A stretch of DNA of 64,000 nucleotides, from the NCBI RefSeq assembly GCF_028553885.1, contig NZ_CP067169.1:1-64000 (forward strand). Direction: 5' to 3'. A program made the translations under genes and the position numbers. The notes beneath the pieces are model-generated. The model made no database searches. It had not been told where the DNA came from and worked only from the letters and a program-made list of their open reading frames with translations. Source of the stretch: Paracoccus aestuarii. Lineage in GTDB: Bacteria; Pseudomonadota; Alphaproteobacteria; Rhodobacterales; Rhodobacteraceae. Shown here in pieces: positions 50,809 to 58,213 of this stretch. Within the stretch, counting starts at the first letter, position 1, and each line of letters begins with the position of its first letter.

Positions 50809-51599
50809 CTGCGGTGGCGATCGGACCATTCGTTTTCGAAGCCGGACGGCTGGCGGCGGTCGTCGCGCTCCTGGTGTTTTCGGTCGTGGCCGGGGTGATG
50901 GCCCGCAAGCGCGCGGGAATCGAGGCCTGGGCCAGCTGGGCGGTCCTCGGCTGGCTGATCGGCGCGCGGATCGGATTTATCGCGCTGAACTGGGCCGATT
51001 TCGCGGGCCAGCCGCTGGACGCGCTGCGGGTCTGGCAGGGCGGCTTTCATGCCCGGACGGGATGGTTTGCCGGCGGCGCGGTGCTGCTGATCGCCGCGCT
51101 GCGCGGTCATCACCACGTCCTTCGCCCCCTGCTCGTTGCCGCGGCGATCACCGGCGTCGCCCATCAGGCCGCGGTCTCGGCCCTGCCGCGTCCCGCCATG
51201 GCACTGCCGACGGTGCAGCTTATGGCGATGGATGGCTCTGCGGTCCAGCTTGCCGGACGCGAGAAGGTCGTCGTGCTGAACCTGTGGGCCACATGGTGCC
51301 CGCCCTGCCGGCGCGAGATGCCGATGATGACCGAACTGGCCGCCGAACTGCCCGAGGTCGATTTCATCTTCGCCAACCAAGGCGAAGGGGCCGAGCGGAT
51401 ATTCGCCTTTCTGACCGCCGAGGGCCTGCCCTTCGCGGGGATGCTGCGCGATCCATCCAGCCATCTGATGGGCCGCCTGCGGGCCGTCGGCATGCCGACC
51501 ACCATGGTTTTCGACCCCGAGGGCAACCTCAGCGGCAGCCATACGGGCGAGATTTCCCGCGCCGCATTGCGCGCCATGATCGACACAGCCGAGGAATGA
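50805..51599 (+). CDS. TlpA-type disulfide reductase with Lgt-like membrane domain
   Basis: 264 residues in two parts. The N-terminal 125 residues are membrane-embedded and include GWLIGARIGFIALNW and ALRVWQGGFHARTGWFAGG, closely resembling the conserved core of prolipoprotein diacylglyceryl transferase. The C-terminal part (about 135-264) is a TlpA/ResA thioredoxin domain with WATWCPPCRREMP (CPPC at 165-168) and cis-Pro VGMPTTMVF. It probably takes electrons from DsbD, its overlapping neighbour. Whether the Lgt-like part keeps transferase activity or is only an anchor is unclear; it is only about half the length of a full Lgt. Confidence 0.85.
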   Translation: MTAVAIGPFVFEAGRLAAVVALLVFSVVAGVMARKRAGIEAWASWAVLGWLIGARIGFIALNWADFAGQPLDALRVWQGGFHARTGWFAGGAVLLIAALRGHHHVLRPLLVAAAITGVAHQAAVSALPRPAMALPTVQLMAMDGSAVQLAGREKVVVLNLWATWCPPCRREMPMMTELAAELPEVDFIFANQGEGAERIFAFLTAEGLPFAGMLRDPSSHLMGRLRAVGMPTTMVFDPEGNLSGSHTGEISRAALRAMIDTAEE

Positions 51600-51600
51600 C

Positions 51601-52355
51601 ATGAACCCCCTGATCCCCCTGCTGGCCGCGCTGGCCTTGGCCGCCTGCCAGCCCAGCCCCCGCAGACCGAGACCCCCACCGCACCCGCCCCGCCCCCGGT
51701 CAGCGCCGAGACCGCCGCGATCTATGCCGCGCAGCCCGACGGCGATCTGACCGTGCCGGGCATCCCGCTGAACATGCTGTCCGAGGACAAGGCCCGCCAG
51801 ATCGTGCCCTACTGGACCGATCACCCGGTGGGCACGATCATCGTCGATCCCTATGACCGGCGGCTCTATCATGTGCGCGCGGGCGACACCGCGATGCGCT
51901 ATACGGTCGGCGTGGGCGCTGCGGGCTACGGTTTCGCGGGCGAGGCCCATACCCCTTATCAGCGCGACTGGCCCCGCTGGACCCCCACCGACACCATGCT
52001 GGCCGAGAACCCCGACATGTACGGCCCCTCGGCCGGGGGCGTGGATGGCGGGCTGATGAACCCAATGGGGGCGCGCGCGCTCTATATCCACAATTCCGGG
52101 GGCGACACCTTCTATCGCATCCATGGCACGCCGGACCCGGAATCCATCGGCACCGCGTCATCGGCGGGCTGCATCCGGCTGTTCAACCAGGACATCATCC
52201 ACCTGGCCGAGAACACCCGCAGCATGGCCAAGGTCGTCGTCCTGACGCAGGCGCAGCGCGGCATGGGCACCACCCCGCCCGGCACCGCGCGCCCGGCGGA
52301 TGCCCCCGCATCCACCGCCTACGAGACCGCGAGCATCACCGGAGGCCCCGCATGA
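51601..52355 (+). CDS. L,D-transpeptidase lipoprotein, frameshift near N-terminus
   Basis: YkuD-domain enzyme that cross-links peptidoglycan or attaches proteins to it. The catalytic part has IHGTPDPESIGTASSAGCIR with His and Cys (SxGCxR). An ATG at 51601 starts a lipoprotein signal (MNPLIPLLAALALAACQPSP), but in a different frame from the catalytic domain; the catalytic frame upstream reads QTETPTAPAPPPVSAETAAI. One missing C in the run at 51655-51663 explains it. As sequenced, only a GTG at 51753 opens the catalytic frame, giving a 200-residue product without export signal. The gene lies one base after the TlpA-type gene and overlaps the next by four. Confidence 0.8.
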
Positions 52356-52984
52356 CCAATCGACGCGCGATCCTGGCCGGAGGCGCGGGCCTCGGCATCC
52401 TGGCCTTCGGCGGCATCGGCCTGACCCTGATGGCCACCCGCCCCGCCGGGGACGGACCGGACCCTGCCGAGGTGCTGTTCGACCCCGACCAGCCGGTCCT
52501 CGGCAACCCGGAGGGCGACGTGACCGTGGCCGAGTTCTTCGATTACCAATGCCCCTTCTGCAAGCGCGGCCATGACGCCCTGCTGGAGGAGGTCGCGGCC
52601 GATGGCGGCGTGCGGCTGATCATGAAGGACTGGCCCATCTTCGGCGGCGCCTCGGCGCTTGCGGCCCAGATGGTGCTGGGCGGGCATGCGCGCGGCGAAT
52701 ACGCGGCGGCGCAAAAGGCGCTGATGGCCACCCCCGCCCGCCTGACCGAGGATCAGGTCCGCGCCGCCCTGACGGGCGCGGGGCTGGACCCGGATGCGCT
52801 GATCCTGTCCTATCGCGCGGACCGGGCCAGATGGGACGGGCTGATGGCCAGGAACGGCGCGCAGGCCGCCGCATTGGGCCTGCAGGGAACGCCCGCCTTC
52901 ATCATCGGCCGTTCCATCCATGCCGGCGCCTTGGACCGGTCACGTCTGCGTGGGGCGATTGCCCAGGCCCGCGCCGCCGCTTAA
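52352..52984 (+). CDS. DsbA-family thiol oxidoreductase, membrane-anchored
   Basis: 210 residues with an N-terminal anchor or signal (MTNRRAILAGGAGLGILAFG), then a thioredoxin fold with CPFC at 67-70 (FFDYQCPFCKRGHD) and cis-Pro loop LQGTPAFIIG. Similar in layout to the DsbA-like protein at 46365-46991, whose matching region reads VLGNPDGNITLTEFFDYNCP. It follows the L,D-transpeptidase with an ATGA overlap, so the pair is co-translated. In E. coli, DsbG protects the catalytic Cys of L,D-transpeptidases; a similar role fits here but is an inference. Confidence 0.9.
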   Translation: MTNRRAILAGGAGLGILAFGGIGLTLMATRPAGDGPDPAEVLFDPDQPVLGNPEGDVTVAEFFDYQCPFCKRGHDALLEEVAADGGVRLIMKDWPIFGGASALAAQMVLGGHARGEYAAAQKALMATPARLTEDQVRAALTGAGLDPDALILSYRADRARWDGLMARNGAQAAALGLQGTPAFIIGRSIHAGALDRSRLRGAIAQARAAA

Positions 52985-52995
52985 GGCTGGCTTAA
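52980..52995. promoter_or_regulatory. QseB-like box upstream of second L,D-transpeptidase
   Basis: CTTAA-GGCTGG-CTTAA, overlapping the stop of the DsbA-like gene and lying 51 bases before the L,D-transpeptidase start at 53047. Same motif and spacing as the boxes at 47034 and 49062, which supports control of this gene by the QseB-like regulator. Confidence 0.75.
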
Positions 52996-53046
52996 GCCGC
53001 ACGGCCCAGCATCGGCCCAAGGAAAAACCGGAACAGGAGCAGGGAC

Positions 53047-53586
53047 ATGACCCGTTTGACACGTCGCAGCACGCTTGGCCTGATCGCCGCCGCAGGGCTG
53101 GTGACGCCGACCATCCTGCGCGCGCAGGACCGCAATGCCAGCAGCTTCACCATGCAGCATTGGCAGGATCATTTCGACAGCTTGGGGAAGGGCGTGATCG
53201 TCTGCGACGTGACCTCGCGCGCGCTGCATTTCTGGTCGGGCGACGGGCAGACCTACAAGGTCTATCCCACCTCGGTCCCCATCTCGGAGGAGCTGACCAA
53301 GCGCGGCCGCACCGAGATCGTCCGCAAGGTCGAGGGCCCCAGCTGGACCCCCACCCAGTCCATGATGGAACGCTTTCCCCATTACCGCCCCATGGGCCCC
53401 GGCCCGGACAACCCCCTGGGCACCCATGCCATGTATCTGACTTGGCCCGCCTATCTGATCCACGGCACGCATGACACGCGCAAGATCGGGCGGCTGTCGT
53501 CGGATGGCTGCATCGGCCTCTATAACGAGGGCATCGAGGAGCTGTTCGGCAAATGCCCCATCGGCACCCAGGTCCGGATCATCTGA
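53047..53586 (+). CDS. L,D-transpeptidase, exported
   Basis: 179 residues with a twin-Arg-like signal (MTRLTRRSTLGLIAAAGLVT) and a YkuD domain: LIHGTHDTRKIGRLSSDGCI with H139 and catalytic C155. The usual SHGCxR ending is SDGCIG here, so the conserved Arg after the Cys is Gly; activity or specificity may differ from classical enzymes. Only one further Cys (C53, IVCDVTSRALHFWSGD) is near the domain start. AGGAGCAGG precedes the ATG. It is the second L,D-transpeptidase in the thiol gene cluster and has its own QseB-like box. Confidence 0.9.
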   Translation: MTRLTRRSTLGLIAAAGLVTPTILRAQDRNASSFTMQHWQDHFDSLGKGVIVCDVTSRALHFWSGDGQTYKVYPTSVPISEELTKRGRTEIVRKVEGPSWTPTQSMMERFPHYRPMGPGPDNPLGTHAMYLTWPAYLIHGTHDTRKIGRLSSDGCIGLYNEGIEELFGKCPIGTQVRII

Positions 53587-53641
53587 TCCCTGCCGCAGAG
53601 GTGATTTGCGCAACCGCCCCCGCAGGCCCCAGACTGGGCGC

Positions 53642-54286
53642 ATGACCCGGACCCTGCCCGCCCTGATGATCGCGACCGCGCTGGCCCTGCCGGGGATGGC
53701 GCGGGCGCATCCGCATGTCTTCGCCGATGCCGCGCTGACCGTTGTCTTCGACGACCAGGGCCGGCTGGCCGCCATCGACGAGGCGCTGGTCCATGACGAG
53801 CTCTATTCCCTGCTGGTCCTGACCGAGACGGGCGATCCCGGCCCGGGCGGCCTGCAGGGCGGCGCGCTGATCGCGCTGGCGGGGGCGGATCCGAACTGGG
53901 ACCCGGTCGCGGGGGCGGCCCTGTCGCTGGACCGCGCGGGCCGGCCCGTGGCCCTGCGGTCCCAGCATCTCTCGACCGGGTTCGAGGGTCACAGGCTGGT
54001 CTCGCGCCGCCGCCATGTCCCGGCAGCGCCGGTCGCGGCCGATGCGCCCATCGGCATCCGGCTCTATGATCCGACCTGGTATGTGGACGTGACCATGCCG
54101 GCCCAGGTTACCCTGCGCGGTCGCCGGGACTGTCGCGTGACCCGCCAGCCCGGCGACGGCACAGCCCAGCAGAGCGCCTATGACAGCGCCCTGCGCGACG
54201 CACTTGCGCGCGAGATGGGCACCACCCCCGCCGTCAGCATCGGCGCGGTGGGCGCGGACCGCATCACCCTGACCTGCGGGCCCTGA
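53642..54286 (+). CDS. DUF1007 family exported protein
   Basis: 214 residues with signal peptide MTRTLPALMIATALALPGMA and the family opening AHPHVFADAALTVVFDDQGR. DUF1007 proteins are often found beside nickel/cobalt or other metal exporters and are thought to be periplasmic helpers; no such exporter is in the window. Two cysteines (CRV, LTCGP) near the end could pair. ATG 53642 gives the signal peptide; a longer frame from 53471 is not supported. Confidence 0.85.
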   Translation: MTRTLPALMIATALALPGMARAHPHVFADAALTVVFDDQGRLAAIDEALVHDELYSLLVLTETGDPGPGGLQGGALIALAGADPNWDPVAGAALSLDRAGRPVALRSQHLSTGFEGHRLVSRRRHVPAAPVAADAPIGIRLYDPTWYVDVTMPAQVTLRGRRDCRVTRQPGDGTAQQSAYDSALRDALAREMGTTPAVSIGAVGADRITLTCGP

Positions 54287-54305
54287 CCCGCCCCCGCGGT
54301 TGCGA

Positions 54306-54345
54306 ACGTCACCGAATTGTCGCCTTTTCGTTGTTCCGCTGTCTT
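54306..54345 (+). promoter_or_regulatory. Pho-box-like direct repeats upstream of phoA
   Basis: Four degenerate 7-base units at 11-base intervals: ACGTCAC, TTGTCGC, TCGTTGT and CTGTCTT. They resemble the PhoB recognition pattern of CTGTCAT units with 4-base spacers, and end 49 bases before the phosphatase start. The match is weak in single units, but the regular 11-base period is clear. Confidence 0.5.
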
Positions 54346-54394
54346 TTGCGCGCTCTATTGGGGCGGCAACCGATCAAGACAGAAGGATTGAGAC

Positions 54395-55855
54395 ATGCGC
54401 ATCGTGAAACCGGCCGTCCTGGCCCTGCTGGCCAGTTCCGCCCTGACCGCCCCGGCCATGGCCCAGGAGGCGCGCAACGTCATCCTGATGATCACCGACG
54501 GCGCGGGAATCGAGACCTTCCGCGCCGCCAGCTATTTCCGCCACGGTGCGACGGGTCACGAGGTCTATGACGATTTCGAGGTCCAGACCTTCATCGCGAC
54601 CCATCCGCTGAACACCTCCAGCACGCCGACCCTGTCGGATGACGGACGGGTGGAATTTGATGTGGCCGACCTGTTCGACGATGCCGAATCCGGCGAGGAT
54701 GGCGGCCATCAGGGCAACCTGACCAGCTATCCGGGGTTCTTCGCGGGCTATGACTATGCGCGCCGCGACTATACCGACAGCGCGGCGGCCGGCACGGCCC
54801 TGGCCTCGGGGCAGAAGACCTACAACAACGCGGTGAACTGGTCGAATGACGACCAGCCGATCCGGCATATCGGCGATTACGTGGTCGACAGCGGCCGCGC
54901 GCTCGGGGTGGTGACCTCGGTGCAGGTCTCGCATGCGACGCCCGCGACCTTCCTGGCGCAGAACGCCTCGCGCAACGATTACGCGGGCATCGGCGCGCAG
55001 ATCGTCGACAGCGAGCTGGCCACCGTCGTCATGGGCGCGGGCCATCCGCATTACGACGTGAACGGCCAGCGCATCGAGGAGGTGGCCGAGGACGCCTATC
55101 GCTTCATCGGCAGCCAGGACCATTACGACCGCATGGCCGCGGGCCAGACCGGCTGGCAGCTGATCGAGACGGCGGATGATTTCCGCGCCCTGGCCGATGG
55201 CGATCTGGACGTGACCGGCGACCGCATCATGGGCCTCGTGCAGAACGCCGCAACGCTGCAATACAACCGCGAGGGCGTGACGGCGCGGAACTGGCTGGAA
55301 ACCTCGCCCTCGCTGCCGGTGATGACGCGCGGCGCGCTGAACGTGCTGGGCCGGAACGAGGAGGGGTTCTTCCTGATAGTCGAGGGCGGCGCGGTCGATT
55401 GGGCCGCGCATGGCAACAACCTGCCCCGCATCATCGAGGAGCAGATCGACTTCAACGAGGCCGTCGAGGCCGCCGTGGAATGGGTCGAGGCCAATTCCTC
55501 CTGGGACGAGACGATGATCGTCGTCACCTCGGATCATGGCAACGGGCTGCTGCAGGGGCCGGGTTCGGACAGCGAGGCCTATCAGCCGATCCTGAACCAG
55601 GGGGCGGGCGCCCTGCCCGTCGTGCGCTGGCACAGCGACACCCACACGCGCGAGCTGATCCCGCTCTATGCCCGCGGTGCGGGGGCGGAGTATTTCGCCG
55701 AAGTGTCGCAGCCCGCGTCCGAGCTGGCCGTGCTGGGCGTGTCCGAGGAGGCGCAGCGCTGGACCGACAATACCGAGGTCTTCCGCGCCGCCATGGCCGC
55801 GATGGGCCTGGAGGCCGAGGCCGATCAGGGCGTCGACCAGGCCGCCGCCCAGTAG
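54395..55855 (+). CDS. Alkaline phosphatase (PhoA-type), exported
   Basis: 486 residues with signal peptide MRIVKPAVLALLASSALTAP. The active-site region is DYTDSAAAGTALASGQKTYN with the nucleophilic Ser in DSAAAGTA; metal ligands are in RNVILMITDGAGIETFRAAS, EGGAVDWAAHGNNLPRIIEE and VVTSDHGNG, plus the His in RWHSDTHTRELIPLYARGAG. AGAAGGATTGAGAC precedes the ATG. Pho-box-like repeats lie upstream, and a strong terminator follows at 55877. Confidence 0.93.
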   Translation: MRIVKPAVLALLASSALTAPAMAQEARNVILMITDGAGIETFRAASYFRHGATGHEVYDDFEVQTFIATHPLNTSSTPTLSDDGRVEFDVADLFDDAESGEDGGHQGNLTSYPGFFAGYDYARRDYTDSAAAGTALASGQKTYNNAVNWSNDDQPIRHIGDYVVDSGRALGVVTSVQVSHATPATFLAQNASRNDYAGIGAQIVDSELATVVMGAGHPHYDVNGQRIEEVAEDAYRFIGSQDHYDRMAAGQTGWQLIETADDFRALADGDLDVTGDRIMGLVQNAATLQYNREGVTARNWLETSPSLPVMTRGALNVLGRNEEGFFLIVEGGAVDWAAHGNNLPRIIEEQIDFNEAVEAAVEWVEANSSWDETMIVVTSDHGNGLLQGPGSDSEAYQPILNQGAGALPVVRWHSDTHTRELIPLYARGAGAEYFAEVSQPASELAVLGVSEEAQRWTDNTEVFRAAMAAMGLEAEADQGVDQAAAQ

Positions 55856-55876
55856 GGACGCGCCTTTTTCGCCACA

Positions 55877-55909
55877 GCGCCCGCCGGGAACGGCGGGCGC
55901 CCCCTTTTT
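55877..55909 (+). terminator. Rho-independent terminator after phoA
   Basis: Perfect 10-bp stem GCGCCCGCCG / CGGCGGGCGC with loop GGAA, followed by CCCCTTTTT. It starts 22 bases after the phosphatase stop and ends that transcript before the TonB receptor gene. Confidence 0.9.
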
Positions 55910-56000
55910 CCGACCATTCTGATCGGATAAGGGGACCGGGACCAGCCAGCCCCGGCCCCGCCGCGCCAGCCGCCCCCCGCAGTCCTGCCCGGAGCCGCTG

Positions 56001-58178
56001 ATGACCCGCTTTTCCCATCTGACGATCGGCCTGTCGCTGATCGCCCTGATCCCCACCGCAGCCTTGGCCCAGCAGGGGCCGGTCCTGCTGGACGGCATCA
56101 CCCTGGACGCCGCCGCCGATACCGCCACGATCGGCTCCCCCGCCAGCCCCCGCCCCGGCGGCCAGACCGCCGGCCGCGCCCGGATCGGCGCCCTCGGCGA
56201 TCAGGACCTGGCCACCGCGCCCTTCCGCGCCGAGGCCTATACCGAGGATCTGATCCGCGACCAGCAGGCCCGGTCCCTGGCCGACGTGACCCGCAACGAC
56301 CCCTCGGTCCGTCAGGACGCGCCGACCTTCAGCGAACGCGATTCCTTCTTCATCCGCGGCTTCTCGGTGCCGAACCTGGACACGCTGTTCGACGGGCTGC
56401 CCTATATCGCCAATCCGCGCCGCAGCGCGCTGGAGGGGATCGCGCGCGTCGACCTGCTGATGGGGCCGACGGCGCTGGCCAATGGCGGTGTGGGGCGCGT
56501 GGGCGGCACGATCACCCTGATCCCCAAGCGGGCCGAGGATGCGGACCTGACCCGCATCACCACCGGTATCGCATCCGACAGCCAGGTCTGGACCCATGCC
56601 GATCTGGGCCGCCGCTTCGGCCCGCGCCGCGAATTCGGGGCCCGCGCCAACCTGTCCTGGCGCGGCGGCGACACCGCGCTGGACCGCAACAGCGCCGAGG
56701 TCGGCGTGGCGACCCTGGGCCTGGACTATCGCGGCGACCGGCTGCGCGCGACGCTGGACCTGAACGCGTCCAAACAGGACCTGGACGCGCCGACATCGCT
56801 CTTCAACGCCGCGGCCCCCGGTCTGGCCATCCCCGACGCGCCGGACGGGCGCATCAACACCGCCAACCCGTTCGAATTCCATGACAGCGACCACCGCATG
56901 CTGGCCAGCCGCGTCGAATACGACCTGGGCGCCGCGACCACCGTCTATGGCGCCTTTGGCGCCAGCCGCTACCGCGAGGATTTCCTGACCTCGAACTACA
57001 CCATCACCGGCGAGGACGGCGAGGCCGTCAACGAGCTGGGCTTCAACCCGCAGGAGATCGAGGGCCGCGCCGCCGAGATCGGCCTGCGCAGCCGGCTGCG
57101 CACGGGCGCCGTCGATCACCGCATCAGCCTGTCGGCGGCCTGGTCGCTGAACCGCAACAACCGGGGCGAATTCAACCCACGCCTGCTGGGCTTTCCGGTC
57201 GCGGGCACGAATATCTACGATCCGCGCTTCCTGGACGCGGCGCCCGACCTGTCGGGCCTGCCCCGCGCGGATGGGCTGATCCCCTTCGCCGATCTGCGCA
57301 GCCGGTCGGTGGCGCTTGCGGACACGATGTCCCTGGACGAGGATCGGGTCCAGCTGACCTTCGGCGGCCGCTGGCAGCAGATCCGCACCCGCGGCTTCAA
57401 CACCCGCCCCGGCAATCCCGACTTTCCGGTGGGCGAACAGAACTATCTGGCCGAGGACAGTGCCTTCACCCCCGCCCTGGCGGCATCCTGGCAGGTCGCG
57501 CCGGGGGTGACCGTCTATGGCAATTATGTCGAGGCGCTGACCGAGGGGCCGACCGCCCCCGCCGTGGCGCTGAACGCGGGCGAGATCTTTCCCGCCGTCG
57601 TCAACCGCCAGCGCGAGCTGGGCGCGCGCTATGATCTGGGGACGGTGACGCTTGGCGCCAGCCTGTTCGAGATCCGCCAGCCGAACGGCATCACCGATCC
57701 CGGCACGGGGCTGTTCAGCCTGTCCGGCCAGCAGCGCAATCGCGGGTTGGAGCTGTCGGCCGCGGGTCAGCCCGCCGAGGGGTTCCGCATCCTGGGCGGC
57801 GTGACGCTGATGGATGCCGAGCTGCGCCGCACCCAGGCCGGGGCCTTCGACGGCAATGACGTGCCGGGCGTGGCGCGGGCGGCGGCCAGCCTCTATGCCG
57901 AATACGACCTGCCGGCGGTTCAGGGGCTGACGCTGAACGGGCGGCTGATGCATGGCGGTTCGACCTGGTACGACCAGGCCAACACGCAGAAGGTCGCGGG
58001 CTGGACCCGGCTGGACTTGGGCACGCGCTATTCCCTGCAGGCCCAGGGCCGCGAAGTCGAGCTGCGCGCCAATGTCGAGAATGTCCTGAACGAGAGTTAC
58101 TGGGCCAGCTCGGCGCGCGGCTTCCTGTCGGCGGGCGCGCCCCGGACCTATGCCCTGTCGGCATCCATGAGGTTCTGA
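56001..58178 (+). CDS. TonB-dependent siderophore-type outer membrane receptor
   Basis: 725 residues: signal peptide (MTRFSHLTIGLSLIALIPTA), a plug domain with FFIRGFSVPNLDTLFDGLPY and LMGPTALANGGVGRVGGTIT, and a long beta-barrel ending SMRF with the terminal Phe. The plug motifs are those of siderophore receptors (FhuA/FecA-like). A TonB box before the plug is not obvious. The ligand is unknown. No siderophore genes or Fur box were recognised nearby, and nothing links it to the lut-like operon 40 kb away. Confidence 0.9.
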   Translation: MTRFSHLTIGLSLIALIPTAALAQQGPVLLDGITLDAAADTATIGSPASPRPGGQTAGRARIGALGDQDLATAPFRAEAYTEDLIRDQQARSLADVTRNDPSVRQDAPTFSERDSFFIRGFSVPNLDTLFDGLPYIANPRRSALEGIARVDLLMGPTALANGGVGRVGGTITLIPKRAEDADLTRITTGIASDSQVWTHADLGRRFGPRREFGARANLSWRGGDTALDRNSAEVGVATLGLDYRGDRLRATLDLNASKQDLDAPTSLFNAAAPGLAIPDAPDGRINTANPFEFHDSDHRMLASRVEYDLGAATTVYGAFGASRYREDFLTSNYTITGEDGEAVNELGFNPQEIEGRAAEIGLRSRLRTGAVDHRISLSAAWSLNRNNRGEFNPRLLGFPVAGTNIYDPRFLDAAPDLSGLPRADGLIPFADLRSRSVALADTMSLDEDRVQLTFGGRWQQIRTRGFNTRPGNPDFPVGEQNYLAEDSAFTPALAASWQVAPGVTVYGNYVEALTEGPTAPAVALNAGEIFPAVVNRQRELGARYDLGTVTLGASLFEIRQPNGITDPGTGLFSLSGQQRNRGLELSAAGQPAEGFRILGGVTLMDAELRRTQAGAFDGNDVPGVARAAASLYAEYDLPAVQGLTLNGRLMHGGSTWYDQANTQKVAGWTRLDLGTRYSLQAQGREVELRANVENVLNESYWASSARGFLSAGAPRTYALSASMRF

Positions 58179-58213
58179 CGCCGGCGGCGCCGGCCGCCGG
58201 GCGGGACCGTGGA

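Noticed and set aside
55910..56000. Cobalamin riboswitch or Fur box before the TonB receptor
   Set aside because: The leader is short and GC-rich with no recognisable B12-box or Fur palindrome.
56001..58178. TonB receptor as the LutH-type lanthanide receptor
   Set aside because: Its plug matches siderophore receptors and it is about 39 kb from the lut-like operon; nothing in sequence supports a lanthanide link.
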